DNA from: Malania oleifera
Taxonomy: Eukaryota; Streptophyta; Magnoliopsida; Santalales; Ximeniaceae
Assembly: GCF_029873635.1 (NCBI RefSeq)
Contig: NC_080423.1
Span: forward strand, 100,254,991-100,318,990
Reading direction: 5' to 3'
Length of the DNA stretch: 64,000 bases
Both the position numbers and the translations under genes were made by a program. Within the stretch, counting starts at the first letter, position 1. Every line of letters starts with the position of its first letter. This document shows positions 47,301 to 59,300 of the stretch, piece by piece. Below the pieces are notes generated by a model, which saw nothing but the letters and a program-made list of their open reading frames with translations, was not told where the DNA came from and searched no databases.

Positions 47301-50300
47301 GCCATGCTATGTGGATCAAAATGTTGGGCAACTATGAAACAACATATCCAAAAAGTAGAAGTCGCAGAAACATGCATTCTAAGGTGGATGAGTGGTATAA
47401 CTTTAAACGATAAGTTAAGGAATGAACATATTCTCAATAAGGTAGGCATAGCATCAGTAGAAGATAAGATAAGAGAGGAGTGACATAGATGGTCTGGGCA
47501 TTTGAAACGTAGGCCAAGTAGTGCTCCAGAGAAGAGGAGTAAGTTAGTTATTGTTAATGGTAGTAGAAGGGGTAGAGGTTGACCTAAAATAACTTGGAAT
47601 GAGTCAATGAAAGGATCTAATAGATCTTAAGCTAGCCAAGGAAAATGCCCTCAACTGCGTGAATTGGTAGAAAAAGATTCATATAACCAACCCCACCTAG
47701 TGGGAATTAAGGCTTATTGTTGTCGTTGTAATATTCTAAGTGAATCATTATGAGATATATTGCTAATGATTCAATGTAACCAAGGTCTCAAATTTCAATG
47801 TCAACTAAAATTTTGAGGCTACGAAATTGCAAAAATTTTGATGTCGATGTCAGTTTCAATTTTGATTTTAAAAAATGATGGAAATTAGTAGTAAAGCAAG
47901 GATTCTTTATGAAATTTTAAAAGTTTTTAATAAACATAGTAATGCAAGATTTAAAACTGAAATATTATAAATAAATACATCAATGAAAAATATGTTGGCA
48001 TAAGGTGCAATATTGTAATATAATAATCATAGGAAACATATTCGATTGATACAAATGAAATTCATAAATTAGTTGAAGAGTATTTCTTTTTCATGTCTAG
48101 TTAATTTGGACATAAATGGTCAAATAAAATGTTGTAGCTAATATCTTAGTTTAATTTTTCATAAAATTTCAAAAGTCTACAAGCTATTGTTCATATCCTT
48201 CTTGTAATAATCTTTTGTTTCAATATAAAGGAAAAGTAATTAAGAGAGAAATTTCAATTTGGATTTGAATCTCAAATTTTAATTCCAAAGGAATTTTTAT
48301 GGAATTTTTATTTTATAGTTAAATTTTTGGTCACTAATATTTCAAGATTTTAATAAAATCCAAATGATTCTTGAAAATTTCAGTGGAAATTTAGTAAGCT
48401 GGAAACTGACTGATTTAGATTTTGAGGGTGGTGAAAAATGTAAATTTCAATAATTTCATGTAAATTTCGACAATTGTGTGGAAACATCAGGCCATGAATG
48501 TTTATACCACACACAATCAACACAAGAAGATCACATATTCATATATAATGCATAACAAAAAGCGGGGTAGAAAAAAGGTAAAGGTGCCACATCCAGACTT
48601 TGAGGGGTACAGTTTCAAACCACAAAAAAAACCTCCTCATATATGAAAGTAAGGCTGCATACATCATGTCCTTCCTAGCTCCCCAAGGTTGTGATTTGTG
48701 CCATATTCATGGATGTTCTTTTGATCTGTTTGGCAAGCAAAGGTTGCTTATAATATTTGGACTTTTACCTGGACTAGTTCTCAACAGGATCAATACGAAT
48801 GACTTGCTTCAGATAAGAAGACCTTATAAGGCAATCAGCCCAGATGTTTGTCTGCTGTGCTGTGAGTCCAAAAGCTCATCTCTTTCTTCATTGCTGGGTG
48901 AAGTATCTTTCTTATTGTGATGAATTAGGTGGCACTGCAAAATGTGTATGATTTTTTTATGCAATGTCGAGAGCCTTGGGAGAAGCAGAAGAGGAACATC
49001 GTTGTGGGCTTGTGCAGTGTGTACCATTTTTTGGACTCTTTGGCAAGAGAGGAACACAAGAATTTTCAAGAATCAAAAGAATTCTCCAATTTTTATTTGG
49101 GAGAAAAGTTACTTTTTTTGCTTTTTTCAGGGCACATTCTTTTGGGGTTTGGGGGGTTACCACAGTATGATCTTCAAAGGGATTGATAGGCAGGATTATT
49201 GTAATTTTTTTTTTTGGTTCATGTTGAGGATTCCTTATTCTTCACCGCTTGTACTTGTTTAGTCTGTAACGGAATTTTTGTTATCTGAAAAAAACAAAAA
49301 AAGACGCTCTTTCATTCTTTCTCAAAAGAAATTCTATCCTATTTTATTTTTTTTAATCATATTTCATCTATGATAAATTCTAGAAATGCAAAGGTAAGTA
49401 TTTGTAGTAAGATTCTTCTTTCCAAACTTCAACCTCTGTACATTTTATAATAGACTCCATAAAAATGATGAACTCTCCACCAATTTCAAATTATTTTTAA
49501 CCGTACAGGAATTAAAACATAAAAATAATCGTAAAAAACAGGATTTAAATTCACATTGAAAACAAGAATTCATTTGTCTTAAAATTATCTACCTTCAATA
49601 AACCAAGTAGAATTGAGACCCGTGTTGCATCAGAAGCTGCGGAGAATCCTGCACTCTATTATATTATTCTGGGTAAGAATGCAAGAGCATTTCATTTATT
49701 TAAACCTTCATAGCATAGACTCATAGTCTTGTTTCTTTTTTCCATACGTACAAACAAAACTTTCACTAAAGTCAAACATTGTACCTGCAGGATGGATGCA
49801 GCATAATAAAGTACACTTGGTTGCCCTGTGATCTGACACAGAAATTTATGACATAAATTAGTAGCTGTTAATGCAAATTTGTTACAAAAATAATTTGAGA
49901 TGTTGGAAGCTTTGCTTTGCATCATCATGTAGCCTCAACTACAAAATTACCTGCTGAAATAAGACTAATCCTGTACCAATAATAAGCGCTTTCAAGCATT
50001 TTCCGTGGAACATCTCTCCTAGAGAAACTTCTTTTTCCTCACCCACATAAGAAAGCTCAGCCATAATCTCATCTATTTGTCCAGGGGCTGAATCACCAAT
50101 GACTTGGCCCCTAAGCCGGCACAAGCAGCATATGGCCGTCTCTCTCAAGTCCTGCAGATTACCCTTTCCCTGAATGGCACATAAAAGTAACCATCTAGGT
50201 GAATCTGGTAGCCACCATGTCCCAATTCCCATAATCACCGAAAATGGAACACTAGCTGCGTACATATAGCGCCAACCAGAAACTATATCAACTAAAAGGC

Positions 50301-53300
50301 TACCAACTGTATAACCTACCTGCCAAGAAGTACAAAACATTCACAATATTAACATCAGAGAACTATTTGTATGAAATAGAATAAACATGATGAGAAAAAC
50401 TTAGAAGGGTTCTGCACTAAAATATTTTACAAAACACATAAGGTAGCTCTTATTGGCTTCTCCTTCACAGCATTTATGGTGCACATAAAGACAAAAATTA
50501 AAGTCAAGCAAAGTTGAGGTACTCACAACCATCCCCAAAACTATAAAGAATTCTTTGAGAGAGATTAGTCGACCTCGTATCTGACTAGGAGCTGTTTCAG
50601 CAATGTACATTGGGGCAGCATGCATGGCCTAAAAGAGAAAAGAAAACAAAAATTAGAGTCTTCGATATATCTCTTTAGGTTTAGAATTTTTCAAAATTAT
50701 AATTTGAAGAAGATGAATACACCCTACAGTCTGAGAGCAATCTGCCAATGAGGTCCATTGGCTTCTCATCCTTCTAATTTTCCTTAAAGCCTATATTTGG
50801 TTTCCTTAAAGAATAAAATGCATTTTAAAAAACTAAAATACTAATCCTTTTGAAGCAAAATTCTTCAAATAGAAACACATACATCTTGTTTATTGTGTAT
50901 TTGATGATTCTATGAAGGTGCTTTATAAACCTTTGCACAAATATGAATCGATAGACAACACAGTATTCAAATGCTTAAATTAAATTGATAACGCAGAGCA
51001 ACTAAATTAAATATATTCTGACAAGATAGCAAGAAATGGAAAATTTGTATTACAAGCCCAATTCCTATGCCAAATACAAGACGCCCGATCACCATGACTG
51101 CAAAATCAGGCGCTACTGCTGTTATTATAGCTCCAATGAGATACCATAAAGCAGCCACAATCAACTCTCTTCTTCTTCCTATAAATAAAAATCCATCATT
51201 TCTCTATCAGAAGAATTTTGAGTTTTAGGATCAAAGTTTGGAAGAGAGGAGCTAACCAAGAAAATCAGCAATGACAAAGGCCAAGACAGAGCCAATCAAG
51301 GCCCCATATAATGAACCACTAGTCTGCAAAAAAGCAGGATCCACTCAATAAAAAATCAAAACTAGCATATTTAATTTTTTTTGTTAGTGACAAAACAGAT
51401 GAAAAATGTAAAGAGGAAAATCTGGACTAAAGGCATTATAAACTTACTATGAGACCAATCTCCACTGAAGATAAGTCGTACCATGTAATTCCACTCAGTG
51501 TAGCAGACTGTAAAAAATGAAGGTTAAAAAAGATGTCAAAATGACCAAACAAGCATCCATGAGTTGCAAATTAGGCTATACTGCCAGGCCATACATATAC
51601 TGTTGAGTAGGTAAAATTAGAAAAAATGACTTGAATTAGAAAAATGAGTCAGGAAAAAGAGATTACTAGCATAGAATTACCATATTCATAAGCAACTCCG
51701 TGCATTCAATGATGCCCAGTAACAGAAAGAACACATTATATTTTGAATATTAGCAGTTATGAGCCAAACCTCTTAGTGTTCTATAGCAACAACACCACAA
51801 GAGGTAGCGAAACAAGCAACAGTTTTTTTTCAGGAATAAAAAAATTTAAAAGCATCACATATTACACAGTAACATAGGAATTAAGAAGAAAGTAAAATAA
51901 AGAACCACCAAAATCAGCCGGCCTAATACTAGCATTTGGTTTTTATGCTGTTTATTATTGTTAAAAGATTTGCCTCAAGGGTAGAGTTATGAAAAATGGG
52001 GAAGTTTTGAAAACTAACTGAATAAGGTCTAAGATACTCAGGAAGCAAAGTTGGAACTTATTTAGATGTTGTTACATAACCACTTTGCCTCAAGGCATAA
52101 GCTGTTTGCTTGGGCCAACAATGTACATCAAGCTTTAATAGATCTGTTGTAATATGTGGCTCATATATTGAGTGGAACACATGTATAAAGAAAACATGGT
52201 TTGAAAAAACAGAGAAGCTGGTTTGCAAAAGAAACCGTCAATGGTTTGCAAAGTTGCATCAACGGTGTTAGGCTCAAGAAGAAACCGTCGACAGTTTGGC
52301 AGAGCTCATTGACAGTTACATCGACAGTTTGGTCTCCAGAAGAAACCGTCAACATTTTCAGTTTCGGTAAGAAACCATCAACGGTTTGTCTGAAACCGTC
52401 GACAGTTTTGCTCGGCGTTGTTTTTGAATTTTGAATTGAGAAGTTGAATAGGTTGAGGATTCGGAGGGAAAACTTCGGGGGGTTGATAGAGGAGTATTTA
52501 GGGAACATTCTAACTACTCTGTATGTAAGGGTTAGCATATATACAATGCAGTAACCCTGGTTTTGAAGATAGTAAAAATTACAATCGTTTGCTCACGTGG
52601 ACGTAGGCATTGCCGAACCACATTAATCCTTTGTGTCATTGTTTTATTGCTTTCATATAATCTGTGTGATTGTGTTTTTGTATTATTCATTGTTGGTTGC
52701 TGCATTGTACGATCGGTTTTTGCACACTGCGCATTGATTTGCACAACAATTTGGTATTGGAGCAATTTGGTTACAATGGCTTCTAGGATTTCTTCTGCAA
52801 AGTTCGATGTTGTCAAGTTTGACGGATTGGGAAATTTTGGACTATGACAGAGGAGGGATCTATTAGTGCAATAGCTAGTAGTGTATGGTGAAGGCATTAT
52901 ACGGATGTCAGCCGGAAGACTTGGACGAAACAAATTGGAAGGAATTGAAAGCGAAGGCTGTGGCAACTATCAGGCTTTGTCTGGCTGATGACGTGTTATA
53001 TCACATCATGGGTGAGGAATCTCCAACGGCTGTTTGGCAAAAACTAGAAAGTCAGTATATGTCCAAGTCATTGGCAAACAAGTTGTATCTTAAGCAAAAA
53101 CTGTATTGGCTTAAGATGGAAGAGGATTCGGATTTGAACCAACACATCAACGTATTCAATCGGATCATCCGTGATTTGATACGGGTTGATGTGAAGTTCA
53201 AGGAAGAAGACAAGGCATTGATGCTACTAAATTCCCTACCTGCGTCTCATATGTATGAAAATTTGGTTACAACTATGATGTGGGGAAAAGAAACCCTAAA

Positions 53301-56300
53301 TTTGAGGAGATCACAAGCACTCTGTTAGGCTTTCATCAGAGGAAGAAAGCCAGCGTTGAGACTTCACAAGGTGAAGGGCTTGTGGTAAAGGGTAACCAGG
53401 AACGTGGGAGAAGCAAGTTACGGAGCGGATCGAATAATAATGAATGTCAGTCCCAGTCTAGAAAGAAGGACATAAGGTATTTTTAAGTGCAAGAAAAAGG
53501 GGCATATAAAACCAGATTGTCCAGATAAAAAGAAGGGAAATGCAGAAAATCAAGAGGGTTCATCAAAATCTGCGAATACAATGGAAAAAGGAGACTTAGA
53601 GAGCGGTGATGGTGATTGGTTTCTGTTTCATCGGGTTCAGATCGTCTCACAAATTCTTGGATCCTAGATTCGACATGCTCTTATCACATAACACCAAATA
53701 ACGATTGGTTCAGCACCTACAGGTCAGTAAATTTTGGTTTTGTTATGATGGGAAATGACGCTTCATTCAAAATTGTTGGAATAGGAAATATTAGAATTAA
53801 AATGTTTGATGGTGTTGTGAAAACATTATGTGATGTTAAGCATATGTCGGATCTACAGAAGAATTTGATTTCAATAGGCACTTTAGATTGTAACGGGTTT
53901 AGTTACAAGTCTAAAAGTTGGGTAATGAAGGTGTGTAAAGGCGTTTTAACGATGATAAAGGGACTGATATGCACTGCTAGGTACCACAGTTGTAGGTGGA
54001 GTTGCAGCTGCAGAGTCTGAGTCAGATAATACTGTCTTGTGGCATCTGCGGTTAGGGCATATGGGTAAGCGTGGGATGATGGAGCTTCATAAGAGAAATC
54101 TTTTAAAGGGTGTCAAAACATGCAGGCTAAATTTTTGCAGGTATTGTGTTCTTGGGAAATAGAATAAAGTGCAATTCAAGACAGCCACACACAAGATGGA
54201 GGGGATTCTCGATTATATTCATTGAGATGTTTGGGGGCCAATAAGGGTAGCATCACGGGGAGGACATATGTACTTCATGAGTTTTATCGATGATTACTCA
54301 CGAAAGGTTTGGGCATACTTCATGCGACACAAGTCAGAGACGTTTGCCAGGTTCAAATTGTGGAAAACTGAGGTGGAAAACCAAGCTAGGAGGAAGATTA
54401 AATGCCTCAGACAATGGAACTGAGTACACTAATTCGAGGTTCATGGAGTTGTGCGAGCAGCATGGCATAGGAGACACTTCACAGTACGCAAGACACCACA
54501 ACAGAATGGTATGGCAGAAAGGATAAATAGAACTATAGCCGAAAGAGCTCGGTGTCTCAGGTTGAATGCAAGGCTTGCAAAAATCTTTTGGGCATAGGCA
54601 GTAAATATGGCGCGTTTCTTGATTAACTGATCACCAAGGGCATCACTAGATGGGAAAGTTGCAGAGGAGGTGTGGACAAACAGCGCGGTAAACTACTCTA
54701 ATTTGAGAGTGTTTGGATGTTCAGCCTATGTGCACGTTTCTAGTGAGGAAAGATCAAAATTTGGTGCAAAGTTTAGATGGTGTATCTTTCTGGGGTATCA
54801 GAAAGGTGTGAAAGGGTTCAAGCTATGAGATCTAAAAGCAAACAAGGTGGTGATCAGTAGAGACGTGGTTTTGATGAGAAAGTCATGTTGCAGCATACTC
54901 AGGAGGAAGAAGAAGAGAAACAGGTGCCAGAAAATTGCAGCAGCAATGAGCATGTGGTGCAGGTGGAGTTGGAAACTCAAGGCAAAAATGACAATGTTCA
55001 AAATGCAGGGGGAGTTCTAACTCGGGAGACCAGCAGCATCACAGTATAGCTATACATAGGCCTAGACGCACTATCAGGCCACCCCCCAGGTATGGATTTG
55101 ATGATCTGGTTTCTTATGCCCTCATTACTAGTAGCAAGGATCTTGCTACTTTTCAAGAGGCAGTGCACAGCCAAGAGAAAAGTATATCGATGGGTGCTAT
55201 GGTGGAGGAAATGGAGTCACTGCATACAAACCAAATGTGGGAGTTGGTGGAGCTTCCAAAAGAGAAGAGAGCGATAGGATGCAAATGGGTGTATAGGAAG
55301 ATAGAAGCGGTATCAAGAAAAGAAAGAGAGAAATTCAAGGCTCCGTTAGTAGCAAAAAGTTACTTACAGAGGAAAGGGGTTGATAATGATGAGATCTTCT
55401 CTCCTATGGTTAGACACACTTCCATTAGGGTAGTGGTGGGATTGGTCGCGCATTTTGATATGCATTTGGAGCAGATGGATGTAAAGACAGCATTTTTCCA
55501 TGGTGATTTGGAGGAGTTGATTTACATGGTACAGCCAAAAAAGTTTAGTCAACCTGAATAGGAGCACTTGGTCTGTAAACTAAGGAAATCACTTTACGGG
55601 CTGAAGCAGTCTCCGAGGCAGTGGTACAAACGTTTTGACTCCTACATGATCCAGATTGGCTACAGGATGTGTGAGTATGATTGCTACGTTTATGTGAAGA
55701 ATCTTGATGATGGTTCACTTATTTTTCTGTTGCTTTATGTGGACGACATGTTGATTGCTGCAAAAAGTATGACTGAGATTAATCAATTGAAAACTCTATT
55801 GAGCAAAGAGTTTGACATAAAGGATTTGGGTGCGGCCAAGAAGATTCTTAGGATGGAGATTCGCAGGGACAGAGCTACAGGGAGATTGTGGTTATCTCAG
55901 GGTAGTTATATTGAGAGGGTATTGGAGAGGTTTAGCATAGATAATGCAAAACCAGTGAGTACATCTTTGGCGAATCATTTTAAATTATCTACCGCCCAAT
56001 GCACAAAGACAAATGATGATGTTCGTGACATGTCAAAGGTCCCATATGTCAGTGTAGTAGGGTGTTTGATGTATGCTATGGTTTGTACAAGGCCGGATCT
56101 GGCACAAACTGTCAATGTGGTGAACAAGTTTCTTTCAAATCCGGGTAGACAACATTGAGATGCAATCGAGTGGATTTTTAGATACTTTAGGGGTACTACA
56201 GACTATGGCATCATGTTCGGCAGGCAACAAAGTGATCCTTCAGTTGTGGGATATGTGGATGTAGACTATGCAGGGGATTTGGATGACAAGAGATCCACAA

Positions 56301-59300
56301 CAGGGTATGTGTTCACCCTTATGGGAGGACCTATTTGTTAGAGGTCCATGGTATTGTCTCTAGTTGCACTATCTACAACTGAGTCGGAGTATATGGCAGT
56401 GGCCAAAGCTGCCAAGGAAGCATTGTGGCTTACAGGATTGGTCAAGGAGTTGGGTATTCAGCAAGGTGGAGTTCAGCTGCGCTGTGATAGTCAGAGTGTC
56501 ATTTATTTGGCGAAGAACCAGGTGTATCATGCGAGGACCAAGCACATAGATGTGAGGTTTCACAGGATCTGGGAATTGGTTTCTTCTGGTGAACTCTTGC
56601 TTGAGAAAGTTCACACTTCTGAGAATGCAGCTTACATGTTGACAAAGCTTGTTACGACGGATAAGTTCAAGCATTTCTTGGACTTGATCGACGTCTCTAG
56701 ATGCTAGACGGGAGGCGTCACAACCTATTGTCCCAAGTGGAGCTACGGGTTATGTTTTCGTTTTTCTCCTAAGCGGTGTATATTCGCCAAGGTGGAGATC
56801 GTTGTAATATGTGACTCATATATTGAGTGAAACACATGTACAAAGAAAACATGGTTCGAAAAAAAATAAGAAGCTGGTTTGCAGAGGAAACCGTCGACGG
56901 TTTGCAGAGTGGCATCAACGGTGTTAGGCTCAGGAAGAAATTTTTGACGGTTTGGCAGAGATCATCGACAATTTGGTCTCGGGAAGAAACCATTGACAGT
57001 TTCAGTTTCAGTAAGAAACCATCGACGGTTTTGCTTGGCGCTGTTTTTGAATTTTGAATTGGGAAGTTGAATAGGTTGGGGATTCGGAGGGAAAATCTTC
57101 GTGGGGTTGATACAGGATATTTAGGGAACATTATAACTACTCTATTTGTAAGCGTTAGCATATATACAATGCGGTAACCCTAGTTTTGAAGATAGTAAAA
57201 ATTACAGCCGTTTGCTCCCATGGAGGTAGGCATTGCCGAACCACGTTAATCCTTTGCGTCATTATTTTTTTGCTTTCATATAATCTATATGATTGTGTTT
57301 CCCTATTATTCATCATTGGTTGCTGCATTGTGCTACACATTGATTTGCACAACAAGATCTATCAATAAGCTTATCTTTGAGTGGGAGAAGTTTTGTTGGA
57401 GGTTTTGGTGCCTCATCTTTTTAGATTATCATTGGTTCATCATGCACCAATCACCTACTTCTATTCTTCCCGGGGAGGGGTGGGACGCTCTCTTTCTTGA
57501 GATTTCCACTTCTTTAGGAGTATTAACAAAAGAAAGTTGATGAGCTCACTGCTTTGCTGAGTTTTTTGGATTATTTTGTTCGCCAAGCAATGACTGATGT
57601 GAGGGTTTGGCTAGGGATTCATTAGGTTCTTTTTATTCAAAGTCTTTCTTCCTTCATTTATTAAGACTTCTGAGCTCTTGTTCCTTCCCTTTGCCATAAC
57701 GTCATTTGGAAGGCTAAGGTCCCTTTTCAGATCAAGCATCCATCTGAAATTTTACTCTTAACAGGATTAACACAAATGACTTGACTTGTTACAGGTAAGG
57801 AGGCCCCATAAGGCCATCAGCGATGATTTGCCTAAAGTCTAACCTCTAACAAGACTGATGCACACCTCTTACTACATTGTCGGATGGTGAGGCAGCTTTG
57901 GACTGCTCTTTCCTCTATTTTTGGTGAAGTCTAGATAGTATCTCAAAATGTGAATTATTTCTTCTTGGTGCGATTTTGGGGTTTGGGGAAAAATAAAAGG
58001 AATATTTTTTCCGGACTTGTTCAGTACATGATATTCTTTGGACTGTGTGGCTCAAAAAAAATGCAAGGATTTTCAATGCTCAAACAACTTGCTTCCACTT
58101 GTTATGTGATAGAGTTGTCTTCCTCACTTCTTTTTGGTCACATTCTATGGGTATCTTAGGGTGATTTTGTTGTCTGATCCCCAAAGGGATTGGACAGCTG
58201 CCTCAATGTAATTGCTTTTAGTTTATTGCTGGAGGATTTCTGGTTCTCCACATATTTTATGTTTGTCACGTCCTCTTTAATGATTTTTTTTATCTAAAAA
58301 CAATAATAAGCCAAGCAAATAATAAATTGAAAAAAAAAAAAAAAAAACTTGAGGTTTGCAGTGCTGATCTGATCATGGATCATTGTTGTGCTTTTGTGTC
58401 AGCTTTATGTTCTGAAGTTGGCTTTATTTTTCTGTTTATTTTCCTCTTTTTCCGCTTGGATCAACAGTATGCTTGCTCCTCTGTGACCAGTTAATCACGG
58501 GTCCGAGTCCAAGAAAGCAGCCTCTTGGATAAAAAGCAGCTGTAAGGCTGCATACACTGTGACGACCCCACCCCTACCCTCGCAAAGCAGGAAGCCTTGT
58601 GGCCTGGGGATGCTTTTTCTTTTTTATTCATCAGACATTTAAGTTCCCTTGTTGGCTACTTGGTCATCAAACAGTTATTTTAAAGTCACAACGAAATTTA
58701 TATAAGTGCTTGGATTTTTTTTGGAAAGGGCAGCCCTAGAATCTTTTTAAAGGCTGTCTCAAGTTGTATTAAGCATTTTCTTGGATACTTTCAGCTTGCT
58801 ACAGCAGACTCCTTCCTCTCCTTCTCTCTTAAGCATTCATGTGGGTATCCAAGCTCTTCATCTTTCCTTCTCATTTTCATAACTCTCTTTACTTTCATAA
58901 ATGAGTTGTATCACTTGAGAAATCTCCTAATTCCCTGCTCAATTCTGCAGGACCAAAACTTGATCTTATGCCAACTGATGCAGGAGCGCTGTGAAGCAAG
59001 GATTTATTCGCTTGTTTAACAAAGCCTGCATTTCTTGGAGGGAAACAAAAAGAAAGCCTCTTCTTATGTTCTTCACTGCGCAAAACTATAACTTAAAAGC
59101 CAAAGGCTGAAATTTTATAAATAATAAATATTAAGCTGCTAATGATGAATACACATGCTTATCAAAGAGCAAAAACAAAAGAAGTAAGAATTAAACATCA
59201 TGAAATTATACAAACAGTACTCCATATGGATCATAATTCGTTTAGAACTAAGAACTTTAATAAAAATATACCTCTATAGAAATTGTAGCACAAGATGTGG

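Larger units (their letters stand above)
52145..57354 (+). mobile_element. Ty1/copia LTR retrotransposon, near full length, broken
   Basis: It has two LTRs (52145-52748 and 56800-57354) and perfect AGATC duplications (52140-52144, 57355-57359). TGGTATTGGAGC two or three bases after the left LTR is a Met-tRNA primer-binding site, and GGTGGAGAT before the right LTR is the polypurine tract. In order: gag (52780-53500), protease (~53630), integrase (~54030-54700), reverse transcriptase (~55160-56160, YGLKQSPRQWYKRFDSYM and LLLYVDDMLIAA) and RNase H (~56200-56700, STTESEYMAVAKAAKEALWL). It is a fossil with roughly ten or more breaks. The LTRs differ at many positions and by about 50 bp in length, so the insertion is not recent. 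It lies antisense in the transporter's 7.8 kb intron. Confidence 0.95.
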
